From Kitasatospora papulosa (GTDB taxonomy: Bacteria; Actinomycetota; Actinomycetes; Streptomycetales; Streptomycetaceae): a stretch of 45,404 bases of DNA. Made by a program: the position numbers and the translations under genes. Where the stretch lies: NCBI RefSeq assembly GCF_000717245.1, contig NZ_JNYQ01000028.1, positions 1 to 45,404 on the forward strand, given 5' to 3'. Every line of letters starts with the position of its first letter. The first letter of the stretch is position 1. Of the stretch, positions 34,564 through 43,589 are shown piece after piece. The notes below the pieces were generated by a model. It worked only from the letters and a program-made list of their open reading frames with translations, searched no databases and was not told where the DNA came from.

Positions 34564-34691
34564 GGTGGTGCGACTCCTTGATACGCAGCCCATACAAAGG
34601 CATACGTCGAGGCGGAAGAGAACACAGGCGCAAGCGCGGCACCGCTCCCGCCCCCGCAGTACCGGGGAAAGAAGGTGCCGTGCGGGCCGCT

Positions 34692-35099
34692 CTAGATCCC
34701 CAGAAGTTGCAACTCGGCCAGGTCAGGAGGTGCACGCCCGCCCTCGGGAGACCCGGCCGCGCCGGAAGGAAACACCTGCAGCGCACGTGGGACATCAGGA
34801 ACGGAAGCCAGCGGGGGCGGGACGTAAGGAGAGCCGACACCCGCCGCCACGCACAAGGCATCCGCGTGATGCGCATGCCCCGCTCCGCCGGTGGCGTGCG
34901 CGCAGTCCCCGGCTGCGTCGACGGCCCTTTCGTGCGTCATCGCCGCGCCGCGAGCGCTGCCGGCTGTCGCGACTTTCATCGGCGCCGGGTCAGGGCCCAG
35001 CCCGTGCATCGCCAGCACTCCGGCCAGTACCGCCAGCACCAACAGCACGAAACCGCGCCCGGCAGGGCGGCGGCTCGACGGCTGGACGGCACATGACAT
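34692..35099 (-). CDS. DUF6153 family membrane-anchored protein
   Basis: This 135-residue protein starts at ATG 35099. A single N-terminal membrane segment (GFVLLVLAVLAGVLAMHGLG) is followed by an exterior region with Cys and clustered His (CAHATGGAGHAHHADALC). The C-terminal end, GGRAPPDLAELQLLGI, is characteristic of DUF6153 proteins in Streptomyces. The His/Cys cluster suggests metal binding. DUF6153 genes often precede DUF305 genes, as here, and both lie near a copper ATPase. The exact role is unknown. A second ATG (35094) is in another frame. Confidence 0.8.
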   Translation of the reverse strand: MSCAVQPSSRRPAGRGFVLLVLAVLAGVLAMHGLGPDPAPMKVATAGSARGAAMTHERAVDAAGDCAHATGGAGHAHHADALCVAAGVGSPYVPPPLASVPDVPRALQVFPSGAAGSPEGGRAPPDLAELQLLGI

Positions 35100-35446
35100 G
35101 CCGCCATCGTACGATCTGGCGCCGGCAGCGGCCCGCCCGCCTCGGCCGACAGGTTTCTCGCCGTGATGGGGTATCCGTTTCCCCGGTCCACTGGGCGTGG
35201 TCATGGCGGGTGCTGGGGTCGTCCTGGGGAGTCGGCCATCCCGGGGTGGCTGTTGTAGGTTCTTCAGCGTTCTTTCAGCGGCCGCGCTGCGGGCGAGGTC
35301 GGCGAGCTCACGTGTATCCAGCCGTCAGGCGCGGTCCGTGAATCCGACGTGAGGTTGTCGGCACATGCTGCCGGTCGAAGCGGACCCGGAGGGCTCGGTG
35401 CCGTGCCCAGCCACTGGCGCCGCACCGAACTTCACCGCGTCGCAGC
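35100..35446. other. Gap of about 350 bases without a gene
   Basis: The region holds the upstream side of the DUF6153 gene and the end of the hydrolase pseudogene. A near-direct repeat TTCTTCAGCG/TTCTTTCAGCG lies around 35260-35281. No open frame has protein character. Confidence 0.45.
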
Positions 35447-36100
35447 CTATGCCTCCGAGTGGAGGTGCGCGCCGATCTGCAGAAACGCCGGGACGAACGG
35501 GACGGCAGGAACGGCGGAGGAGATCACCTGGGAACCGAAGTGGACGACGACGAGGTCGAGTCCCGGTGAGACGAACAGCCGCCGGCCTCCGTAGGAGACC
35601 TGGGTGCCCATGTGCAGAAGGTCCTCGATCCGGGCTTCGCCGAAGGCGGTTCCCGCGAGTTCGGGGACGTAGAAGGACGTCTGAAGGGTGCGGTCCAGGT
35701 GCCCTTGGTGGGCCAGAACCGCCGCGACGAGACCGATGTACGACTTTGCCGCCGAGGCGTTGAAGTGCGGCGTGTGCCCTTCGATGCCGTCCAGGTACCG
35801 CTCGTACACGACGGAGCCGCGGTGCAGGACGAGAAAGGCGTCGGTCTGCGCGGCGTCGAACAGGTCGGGCAGCGTGACTGCGGCCCTGCCGTTCAGTTCG
35901 AGGGGCACGGTGTCGAGCTCGTGCGTGCCGGGATCGGAAGAGGTGGACCTGCCGGGCAGATCCCGGGGACGGCGGACTCCGCGCCAGCCCCTGCGGCTCG
36001 GTGAGATCTCGCGGCCGGAGGTCGTGAAACGGCGGGTCCAGGCGGGGTCCGTGTAGCCGCGCGTCCACGAGAGGCCACTCAGCGGGGCTGTCTCGGTCAT
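35447..36100 (-). pseudogene. Beta-lactamase-fold serine hydrolase, internally deleted
   Basis: This open frame of 217 residues carries only the two ends of a class-C beta-lactamase-like hydrolase of the NylB/EstB group. The N-terminal part includes LFDAAQTDAFLVLHRGSVVY and the catalytic S-x-x-K in FNASAAKSYIG, followed by YVPELAGTAFGEARIEDLLH. After HMGTQ the sequence jumps to a C-terminal segment SYGGRRLFVSPGLDLVVVHF. The region in between, about 150-180 residues in full-length relatives and including the catalytic Tyr motif, is missing. The deletion is in frame, so a product could be made but should be inactive. It is divergent from the MFS gene. Confidence 0.7.
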
Positions 36101-36246
36101 GTGTCGCTCCGTCCGTCAGCAGCTAGAGCTGGCGAGATCTCAAACATGTCTAGCGTTACCGTACACACAGGTCAGTTTTGGGAACAGAGGCCATTTACGT
36201 CTTGGTCAACTCGTTGACGCACAGGCGCTCGAGAGCTACGTTTCCA

Positions 36247-36261
36247 AATGATTCGATCATT
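36247..36261. promoter_or_regulatory. AATGAT-TCG-ATCATT palindrome upstream of the MFS gene
   Basis: This perfect 6-bp inverted repeat with 3-base spacer lies at 36247-36261 in an AT-rich patch between the divergent hydrolase and MFS genes. It is about 130 bases before the MFS start and 147 before the hydrolase start. It is a candidate operator for a dimeric regulator. Confidence 0.4.
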
Positions 36262-36391
36262 AACAGACAGTCAGTCCGGTAATGCTGGACGCGGCTGTCG
36301 TGAATCCCGCAGCGGACGACGCGAGTTCCGGGCGAGCACTCGTTCCCCGCCTCCTCCGCCCCCTTCCTTCCGAGCCGCAGGAGTGTGCCTC

Positions 36392-37774
36392 ATGGTCGAA
36401 CCGCCCTCGTCCGCCCCGCCTCTCGATGCGGCCGGCGGCCCCCTCCCCGCCGACGCCGGAGGGGCACCGCCGCGTCCCACGTTCGACCGACGGCACGCAT
36501 GGCTGATCGCCGCGATGATCGTGTCGTTCATGCTGATCAATTACGCGGACAAGTCCGTGCTGGGGCTCGCAGCCGTACCGATCATGGACGAGCTCGGCAT
36601 CAGCAACAGCACGTACGGGATGATCTCGAGCTCGTTCTCGTTGCTGTTCAGCCTCTCGGGGCTTGCCGTCGGTTTCGCCTCTGCCCGCCTCTCCAGTCGG
36701 GTCCTGCTCTTCACGATGGCCGTCTTGTGGGCGGTGGCCCAACTGCCTGTGCTGGTCGTGGCGTCGGTGCCGGCGCTGGTGGCCGGACGCGTACTGCTCG
36801 GGGCCGCGGAAGGGCCGGCGGCGTCGATGTCGATGCACGCGCTGTACAAGTGGTTCCCGGCGGACCGCCGTGGCCTGCCCTCTGCCCTGCAGATCAGCGG
36901 TGCCGCCCTGGGCACGCTGGTCGCGGCGCCGGTGGTCACCTGGCTGATCACGAGCTTCGGCTGGCGCTCGGCATTCGTGGTCCTCGCGGTGGCGAGTGTG
37001 CTGTGGAGCCTGATCTGGTGGCGAGTGGGCCACGACGGGCCACACGGCGGCGAGGTCACGCCCGGCGCGGAAGGCCACCGGAGCGTCGGCGCTCCGGCCT
37101 CCGGAACCCCGTGCGCCCCCGCCCCGCAGGCACGGCTGCCGTACCGGCGGCTCCTGCTGAACGGCACGGTGCTCGGGTCGATCGCCGCCGCCTTCGGCGC
37201 CTCCTGGGCTCTGGCGTTGAGCCATGCCTGGCTCCCCGCCTACCTGCGCACTCAACTCGGCATGACATCGGGGGTAGCCGCAACGGTCATCAGTGCGATC
37301 TCCGCATTCAGCCTCGTGCTGCTGCTCTCCGTACCCGTACTGGGGGACTTCCTCCGCCGCCGGGGCGGCTCGAGCCGCGGGTCGACGGCGATCCCGCAAG
37401 GCGTCGCCGTGGGTGTCGCGGCACTGGCCATGGCTGCCTTCCCGTTTGTCGACGGCCGAGGCGTCCATCTCGCGCTGCTCGCCCTGGCGTTCGGTGGTCA
37501 CGCCATCGTCTTCCCGCTGCACTACATGACCGTTTCGGCCGTGGTCCCGGCGGTCCAGCGTGGCGCCGTGTTCGGTGTCGTAGCCGCGGCCGGAACCCTG
37601 CCGGGGCTGATTTCCCCTTATCTGACCGGGTACATGCTGGACTCCGCCGCCTCGCGGAGCGCCGGCTACACGCAGGCCTACCTGCTGTCCGCTGCCGTCA
37701 TGCTCGTGTGCGCCGTGGCCGCCCTCATCACCATCCGGCCGGAGCGGGACGCGCGCCGGCTGAAGCTGGGCTGA
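36392..37774 (+). CDS. Major facilitator superfamily transporter
   Basis: This 460-residue transporter has twelve expected membrane segments. The N-terminal region before the first helix is proline-rich. Motifs are the first helix MIVSFMLINYADKSVLGLAA (the NYxDK form of the D1 region), the loop SARLSSRVLLF, and the second-half helices such as AVVPAVQRGAVFGVVAAAGT. This form is typical of the anion:cation symporter group that carries organic acids. The start is ATG 36392, with GGAG upstream. Next to a TetR gene and acyl-CoA enzymes it may import a carboxylate or sulfate ester for the catabolic genes to the right. Confidence 0.9.
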   Translation: MVEPPSSAPPLDAAGGPLPADAGGAPPRPTFDRRHAWLIAAMIVSFMLINYADKSVLGLAAVPIMDELGISNSTYGMISSSFSLLFSLSGLAVGFASARLSSRVLLFTMAVLWAVAQLPVLVVASVPALVAGRVLLGAAEGPAASMSMHALYKWFPADRRGLPSALQISGAALGTLVAAPVVTWLITSFGWRSAFVVLAVASVLWSLIWWRVGHDGPHGGEVTPGAEGHRSVGAPASGTPCAPAPQARLPYRRLLLNGTVLGSIAAAFGASWALALSHAWLPAYLRTQLGMTSGVAATVISAISAFSLVLLLSVPVLGDFLRRRGGSSRGSTAIPQGVAVGVAALAMAAFPFVDGRGVHLALLALAFGGHAIVFPLHYMTVSAVVPAVQRGAVFGVVAAAGTLPGLISPYLTGYMLDSAASRSAGYTQAYLLSAAVMLVCAVAALITIRPERDARRLKLG

Positions 37775-37822
37775 CGCCCGCGGGGCGGCCGCGGCGCCTG
37801 TGCCCCGCGGCCGTCCCGGGTC

Positions 37823-38419
37823 TCAGGCCCGGCTCTCGAAGCCGCTGGCCCAGTACCGGCCGTGCAACGCAAGGTCGAGCAGCATCCGGACGACCTCCTC
37901 GGCGGGCAGCGATGGCACGTCCTGCTCCACCCACCAGCGCAACACCGCGATCTGCTCACCCACCCAGACGCGGGCCAGCAGTTCGGGGTCGATGCGCGGC
38001 TGCACGGCGTTGCGTTCCGCGCGGGCGCGGAACTCCTCGGCCGTCGCCCGGGCGAGGGCGTCCACGAACATCTGCAGCGGCTTGCCGTCACCCTCGCCCC
38101 GCAGCACGATCCGGTACTGGTCGCGCTCCTCGCGGGCGTGCCGCAGCATCTCCAGGACCGGCTTGCCGGTGAAGCCGACCTCGCTGTCGGCGACGACCGG
38201 CTCGAGGCGTGCGGCGAGCCCGGTCAAAAGGTCGGCCGTCACACGGGCGAACAGGTCTTCCTTGTCGCGGCAGTGTGCGTAGAAGGTCGCGCGGGCAACA
38301 TCGGCCCGCTCGGTGATGTCCTCGACGGTCAACGCGGTGAAACCGCGCTCCAGCACCAGTTCCACCAGGGCCGTCCCCAGGGCGCGGCGTGACCGCCTCG
38401 TCCGTCTGTCCTCGGCCAC
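37823..38419 (-). CDS. TetR-family transcription regulator
   Basis: This 198-residue repressor starts at GTG 38419. The N-terminal helix-turn-helix is at about residues 25-55 (LTVEDITERADVARATFYAH, then CRDKEDLF). The C-terminal helical domain should bind a ligand, possibly an acyl-CoA or acyl sulfate given its neighbours. It is divergent from the acyl-CoA synthetase operon and convergent with the MFS gene. The AGTCT..AGACT repeat in the gap (38460-38472) is a possible binding site. Confidence 0.9.
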   Translation of the reverse strand: MAEDRRTRRSRRALGTALVELVLERGFTALTVEDITERADVARATFYAHCRDKEDLFARVTADLLTGLAARLEPVVADSEVGFTGKPVLEMLRHAREERDQYRIVLRGEGDGKPLQMFVDALARATAEEFRARAERNAVQPRIDPELLARVWVGEQIAVLRWWVEQDVPSLPAEEVVRMLLDLALHGRYWASGFESRA

Positions 38420-38459
38420 GAAGCCACCTCTCCTCGATCGTGACGCTGCGAGCGTCCTC

Positions 38460-38479
38460 AGTCTAGAAGACTCTTGACA
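38460..38479 (+). promoter_or_regulatory. Inverted repeat overlapping a -35-like site before the acyl-CoA synthetase
   Basis: AGTCT-AGA-AGACT at 38460-38472 is followed at once by TTGACA (38474-38479), a perfect -35 hexamer. A -10 element is not clear. The GACAC..GTGTC pair at about 38476 and 38501 adds a second possible inverted repeat. This is a good candidate for TetR repression of the catabolic operon. Confidence 0.5.
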
Positions 38480-38551
38480 CTTCTTACTTTACTGAACAAG
38501 GTGTCTGTAAATGAAACGACTATCCATTTCTGCCTCTTGGAGTACAGCTTC

Positions 38552-40132
38552 ATGAACCTCGGCACCTATCTCTCACGCAGCGCTCGCTACTGGCCCGAGG
38601 CCCCCGCCCTGGTATGCGGAGAGCGCTCCTGGTCCTTCACCGAGCTGGAGTCCTCGGCGAACCGCCTCGCCTCCGCCCTCACCGCGCGCGGCCTTCGCCC
38701 CGGTGATGTGGTGGCCTGCGTCGCGTGGAACCGCGGGGAACTGGTCGAGACCGAGTTCGCCCTGTACAAGGCGGGATTGACACGCGCACCGATCAACGCG
38801 CGTCTCGGGCGGGGCGAGATCGCGCACATCCTGCGCTACGCCTCCGTGCGCGCCCTGGTCTTCGACTCGGCACACCGCGAGGACGCCCTCGCCGCGATCG
38901 CCGCGGCCGGCAACGAGTGCCTGCCCGTCCCGCTCGACGAGGAACCGGAGGAGGCCCTCCCGTCCGGAGCGCCGCCCGTCACCTACTCCACCCTGCTCGC
39001 CGAGGGCGACGCCGCGCCGTTCCTCGTGGACGTGGACGAGGACGAACCCTGCGTCCTGAACTTCACCTCGGGTTCCACCGGAGCGCTGAAGGCCGCAGTG
39101 CAGACCGTCGGCAACCGGCTCGCGAACATGCGCAAGCTCCTCATGTCCGACGAGTCACGGCCACGTCCCGGCACGCGTTACCTCGCCTGCGGGCCCATCA
39201 CCCACGCCACCGGAATGGGCCTGCTGGCCGGCGTGTTCGGCGGTTCCACGACGTACGTCCTCCCCGCCTGGACCCCTGAAAGCTTTCTGGAGACGGTCGA
39301 GAAGGAGCGCATCACCGCCACCTTCCTCGTCCCCGCCATGGTGAACATGGTGCTCGCCCACCCCGCCGCCAGCCGCCACGACCTGTCGTCCCTGACAAGC
39401 GTGCGGATCGGTGGCGCGCCCATCTCACCGCAGCGCCTGCGTGACGCGGTGAAGCTCTTCGGGCCCGTCCTCGCCCAGGGGTACGGACTCGGGGAGACCA
39501 CCAGCGTCGTCGCCGGTCTGAGCGCCGGAGAGATCGCCCACGCCCTCGAGGAGGACCACGAGCTGCTCCAGTCCTGCGGGCGGGCCTCCTACGACACCGA
39601 GGTGCGCGTCGTCGACGAGAAGGGCCGGGAGCTCGGCCCGCGCGAGATCGGCGAAGTCATCGTGCGCGGCCCGGACTGTGTACGCGAGTACTGGAAGGAG
39701 CCCGAACTCTCCGCCGAGACGTTCCGCGAGGGGTGGGTGCACACCGGCGACCTCGCGTGGATGCGGGAGGACGGCTACCTCTTCCTCGTCGACCGCAAGA
39801 AGGACATGATCATCTCGGGCGGCTTCAATATCTACTGCACCGAGGTCGAGGCCGCTCTCTACGAGCACCCCGCCGTCCAGGAGGCCTGCGTCGTCGGCGT
39901 ACCGGACGACACGTGGGGCGAGGCGGTCAGGGCCGTCGTAGTCCAGAGCCCCGGTGACACCGGCGTGACTGCCGACCAGCTGATCGCCTTCTGCGCCGAC
40001 CGCCTCGACCGCTTCAAGAAACCCCGGGCCGTCGACTTCGTGACCGAGCTGCCCCACAACCGCAACGGCAAGCTCGACCGCAAGTCCGTACGCGAACCGT
40101 ACTGGGCGAACGCCTCCCGCCGCGTCAACTGA
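38552..40132 (+). CDS. AMP-dependent acyl-CoA synthetase/ligase
   Basis: This 526-residue enzyme activates a carboxylic acid with ATP and CoA. Motifs are the P-loop LNFTSGSTGALKAAV (the usual PKG is replaced by LKA), the A5-type GYGLGETT, the hinge region GWVHTGDLAWMREDGYLFLV, the A8 segment DRKKDMIISGGFNIY, and the catalytic Lys in NRNGKLDRKSV near the end. The start ATG 38552 has GGAG nine bases upstream. The stop is 35 bases before the acyl-CoA dehydrogenase gene, so they form an operon. The substrate is probably a medium or long chain fatty acid made after alkyl sulfate cleavage; this is inferred from context. Confidence 0.92.
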   Translation: MNLGTYLSRSARYWPEAPALVCGERSWSFTELESSANRLASALTARGLRPGDVVACVAWNRGELVETEFALYKAGLTRAPINARLGRGEIAHILRYASVRALVFDSAHREDALAAIAAAGNECLPVPLDEEPEEALPSGAPPVTYSTLLAEGDAAPFLVDVDEDEPCVLNFTSGSTGALKAAVQTVGNRLANMRKLLMSDESRPRPGTRYLACGPITHATGMGLLAGVFGGSTTYVLPAWTPESFLETVEKERITATFLVPAMVNMVLAHPAASRHDLSSLTSVRIGGAPISPQRLRDAVKLFGPVLAQGYGLGETTSVVAGLSAGEIAHALEEDHELLQSCGRASYDTEVRVVDEKGRELGPREIGEVIVRGPDCVREYWKEPELSAETFREGWVHTGDLAWMREDGYLFLVDRKKDMIISGGFNIYCTEVEAALYEHPAVQEACVVGVPDDTWGEAVRAVVVQSPGDTGVTADQLIAFCADRLDRFKKPRAVDFVTELPHNRNGKLDRKSVREPYWANASRRVN

Positions 40133-40167
40133 CCACTTCTCGATCACCCGTTCCCCCAGGAGCCCCC

Positions 40168-41364
40168 GTGACCTTCTCGCTACGTCCCACCTACGACGAC
40201 CCTCGCACGGCCGAACTCGTCGACCGCCTGCGCGGCTACCTCGATGGCGAACTCGCCGACTACGAACGAGAGCGCGGCATCACCCCGATGGGGCGTCTGA
40301 CGCGCGCCGATCTCGAACCGGTCTGGCGCCGCAGCCGTGAACTGGGCTTCTACGGTATCCACCTGCCCAAGGAGTACGGCGGGCAGAACCTCACGTACAC
40401 CCAGCTCGCGGCCCTGAAGGAGGAGCTCGGCGCCAGTGGACGCGTCCTGTCGCACTGCGTGCTGGGCGACATGGGCGGCCCCCTGCGCGCGGGCGACATC
40501 CTCAAGTACGCCACCCCACACCAGCTGGACACCTACCTGCTGCCACTTGTCCGCGGTGAGCGGGCGTGCTGCTTCTCTCTCACGGAGACCGACGCCGGAT
40601 CCGATGTCCGCTCCATGCGCACGGTCGCCACCCGGGACGGCGAGGGCTACCGCCTGTCCGGGCACAAGGTCTTCTCCTCCGCCGGCCCGTTCGCCGACTT
40701 CGCGATCGTCGTCGCCCGCATGGCCGGCACCGGTGAACTACCGGACGACAAGCCCCGGTTCTCGGCCTTCCTCGTGGACCTCGACAGCCCCGGCTGCCGT
40801 GTCGAGGACGGCGCGACGCCGATGTCCGGCGAGCACATCGAGAGCGACATCGTCCTGGACGACTGCTGGGTTCCGACCGCGAACCTGCTCGGTGAGGAGG
40901 GCACGGGCATGCGCATCGCACTCGGCAGGGTCACCACGAACCGGCTGCTGCACTGCCCCAGCGTCCTCGGCGCCACCCGCCGCGCTCTCGACCTGACGCT
41001 CACCCGGGCCCGGACCCGCATGGTCGCGGGAGGTCAGCCGCTGCTCATGCTCCAGGCCATCCAGCACCGGGTCGCCGACATGGCGACCGGCCTGTACGCC
41101 GCGCGCTCCATGACGTACGCGGCGCTCGCGGCCCTCGACGAGGGCCGCGAGGTCCACACCGAGGCATTCATGTGCAAGCTCTTCGTCGCCGAGTCCGCCT
41201 TCCGCATCCTCGACGAGGCGGTGCAGATCCACGGCAAGGAAGGGCTCACGCAGGGCAACGAGATCGAATTCCTCTTCCGCAAGATCCGGATGTTCCGCGT
41301 ACTGACCGGCACATCGGAGATCCAGCGCAACGGCATCGCCAAGCTGCTGGCCCTGCACCACTGA
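40168..41364 (+). CDS. Acyl-CoA dehydrogenase
   Basis: This 398-residue FAD enzyme introduces an alpha,beta double bond into acyl-CoA, the first step of beta-oxidation. Signatures are CFSLTETDAGSDVRSMRT (FAD-binding loop), QIHGKEGLTQGNEIEFLFRK and the final GTSEIQRNGIAKLL. The start GTG 40168 is preceded by AGGAG. It is the second gene of the operon after the acyl-CoA synthetase, with an 83-base gap before the alkyl sulfatase gene. The chain-length preference cannot be told. Confidence 0.93.
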   Translation: MTFSLRPTYDDPRTAELVDRLRGYLDGELADYERERGITPMGRLTRADLEPVWRRSRELGFYGIHLPKEYGGQNLTYTQLAALKEELGASGRVLSHCVLGDMGGPLRAGDILKYATPHQLDTYLLPLVRGERACCFSLTETDAGSDVRSMRTVATRDGEGYRLSGHKVFSSAGPFADFAIVVARMAGTGELPDDKPRFSAFLVDLDSPGCRVEDGATPMSGEHIESDIVLDDCWVPTANLLGEEGTGMRIALGRVTTNRLLHCPSVLGATRRALDLTLTRARTRMVAGGQPLLMLQAIQHRVADMATGLYAARSMTYAALAALDEGREVHTEAFMCKLFVAESAFRILDEAVQIHGKEGLTQGNEIEFLFRKIRMFRVLTGTSEIQRNGIAKLLALHH

Positions 41365-41447
41365 CACCTGACGCAGCGGAAGGTCCCCACCCCTCGTCCG
41401 CCCTTCCGGCCGGGCCGTTCGGAACGCCCGGGAAAGGTCTTTCACCC

Positions 41448-43394
41448 ATGACACCGATGAACAGGCGCGACTTCGTCGCCGCCACGGCGGGCGCCGCCGC
41501 CGCGGCCGTCTCGCTCAACCCCGCCACCGCACAAGCAGATCCAGGTCACCGCCCGCACGGAGCCCCGACTCCGACGCGCACGGACGGCCTCCCCTACGAC
41601 GACACGACCGACTTCGACGACGCACAGCGCGGATTCGTCGCCGCGTTCACGGGCGGCCCGATCACCACCGCGGACGGCAGGACCGCCTGGGATCCGAATG
41701 CCTACGATTTCCTCGACAAGGCTGGGGATCCGGCCCCCCACACCGTGGACCCCAGCCTCTGGCGACAGGCCCGGCTCCTGGCCCGCCAGGGCCTCTACAG
41801 GGTCACCGACCGCGTCTACCAGGTCAGGGGCCTGGACCTGTCCAACATGACGATCGTCGAGGGCGACACCGGCGTCATCGTCATCGACCCGCTGATCTCC
41901 GCCGAGACGGCCGCCGTCGCCCTGCGCCTCTACCGCGACCACCGCGGCGAACGTCCCGTCCGCGCGATGATCTACACCCATCCGCACGTCGACCACTTCG
42001 GCGGCTGCAGGGGCGTGCTCCCGGACGGTGCCGGCGACGTCCCCGTCGTGGCGCCCAGCGGGTTCATGGAGCACGCCGTCAGCGAGAACGTCTACGCCGG
42101 CCCCGCTATGTCCCGCCGCGCTTCGTACATGTACGGTGCCGGCCTCCCCTCCGGGGTGACGTCCCAGGTCGGGTGCGGTCTCGGTCTGACCGTCTCGCTG
42201 GGCACGGTCGGTCTCATCCCTCCCACCCACTCCATCGGTGCCACGGGCGAGGAACTGACGCTCGACGGGGTCCGGATCCGCTTCCAGATGACTCCCGGAA
42301 CCGAGTGCCAGGAGGAGATGAACTTCCTCTTCCCCGATCTCCGCGCCGTCTGCATGGCGGAGAACGCCACCCACACCATGCACAACATCGTGACCCTGCG
42401 CGGCGCCCAAGTACGCGACGCCCACGCCTGGGCCGGCTACCTCACCGAATCGATCGCCCTCTACAACGGCGCCGCCGACGTCGCCTTCGCCTCCCACCAC
42501 TGGCCCACCTGGGGCAACGGCAACATCGTCGAGTTGCTCACACACCAGCGGGACCTCTACGGCTACCTCCATGACCAGACCGTCAGGCAGATGAACCAGG
42601 GCCTGACCGCAACCGAGATCGCCGAAACCTTCCAGCTGCCGCCCCAGCTCGAGGGCATCTGGGCCAACCGCGGCTACTACGGCTCTCTCAGCCACAACGT
42701 CAAGGCCGTCTACCAGCGCTACATGGGCTGGTTCGACGGCAACCCCGCCCACCTGTGGGAGCACCCCCCGGTTGAGGAGGCCCGCCGTTGGGTGGAAACC
42801 CTGGGTGGCCAGGCCGCGGTCCGCGCCCGCGCCCGTCACTACGCGGAACGCGGTGACCTCCGCTTCGCCGTCACCCTGCTGAATCACGCCGTCTTCGACG
42901 ACCCCAGGGACGAGCGGACCCGACGCGATCTAGCGGCCCTCTACACGCGCCTGGGGCACACCGTCGAGAACGCCGTCTGGCGGAACTTCTATCTCACGGG
43001 CGCGCGGGAACTGACCTGTGGCGTCATCGACGGCACCAGTGCCACCATCGGCCCCGACATGCACCAGGCCCTGACGGTCGACCAGCTCATCGACGGACTC
43101 GCCGTCCGTGTGAACGGACCGAAGGCATGGGCCCTCGACCTCACGATCGACTGGCACGTCGGCGATGACCGCCGACGCCTCCGCCTCGCGAACGGACTCC
43201 TCACCCGGACGACCGGCACCCAGCCCTCCGCCGACGTGGGCCTCACCATGACGATGACCAAGGCCCAGCTCCTGCGCACGCTCGCGGGCCGGGGGGTGGA
43301 GGGCATCACCATGGAGGGTGACGCGAGTCTGCTCACCCGGCTGATGTCGGTGCTCGACAAGCCGGACAAGACGTTCGCGATCGTCACCCCCTGA
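41448..43394 (+). CDS. Alkyl sulfatase (metallo-beta-lactamase fold), Tat-exported
   Basis: This 648-residue enzyme of the SdsA1-like type hydrolyses primary alkyl sulfate esters, such as dodecyl sulfate, to alcohol and sulfate. The N-terminus has a Tat signal (MNRRDFVAATAGAAAAAVSL, then NPATAQA). The zinc motif is THPHVDHFGG with His178, His180, Asp182 and His183. Downstream metal-ligand regions are ECQEEMNFLF and MAENATHTMHN. A helical linker region is followed by a C-terminal SCP2-like domain ending GVEGITMEGDASLL. The twin-Arg signal agrees with folding in the cytoplasm with metal and use outside the cell. It follows acyl-CoA synthetase and dehydrogenase genes, suggesting use of the released alkyl chain. 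The domain length matches the family. Confidence 0.93.
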   Translation: MTPMNRRDFVAATAGAAAAAVSLNPATAQADPGHRPHGAPTPTRTDGLPYDDTTDFDDAQRGFVAAFTGGPITTADGRTAWDPNAYDFLDKAGDPAPHTVDPSLWRQARLLARQGLYRVTDRVYQVRGLDLSNMTIVEGDTGVIVIDPLISAETAAVALRLYRDHRGERPVRAMIYTHPHVDHFGGCRGVLPDGAGDVPVVAPSGFMEHAVSENVYAGPAMSRRASYMYGAGLPSGVTSQVGCGLGLTVSLGTVGLIPPTHSIGATGEELTLDGVRIRFQMTPGTECQEEMNFLFPDLRAVCMAENATHTMHNIVTLRGAQVRDAHAWAGYLTESIALYNGAADVAFASHHWPTWGNGNIVELLTHQRDLYGYLHDQTVRQMNQGLTATEIAETFQLPPQLEGIWANRGYYGSLSHNVKAVYQRYMGWFDGNPAHLWEHPPVEEARRWVETLGGQAAVRARARHYAERGDLRFAVTLLNHAVFDDPRDERTRRDLAALYTRLGHTVENAVWRNFYLTGARELTCGVIDGTSATIGPDMHQALTVDQLIDGLAVRVNGPKAWALDLTIDWHVGDDRRRLRLANGLLTRTTGTQPSADVGLTMTMTKAQLLRTLAGRGVEGITMEGDASLLTRLMSVLDKPDKTFAIVTP

Positions 43395-43589
43395 CGACCG
43401 ACACCGTGGAGGCACCATACGGGGGTGTGGACTGTGGATCAGGGCAGCTATCCGGGACACACGGTTTCCGCCCGCCGGACGCCGGGAAACGCGTTGAGCT
43501 CTGTGGGTGATTACTCGGCTACGGCCCTGTGTTGTAATCCTCCAAACGGTTCCGGGAAGGACCGATAAGGGGTGAGGGGGGGGCATGAC

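Noticed and set aside
36260..37522. 420-residue minus-strand frame opposite the MFS gene
   Set aside because: Shadow of the MFS gene; low-complexity charged sequence without domains.
41442..42887. 481-residue minus-strand frame opposite the alkyl sulfatase
   Set aside because: Shadow frame caused by codon bias of the sulfatase gene.
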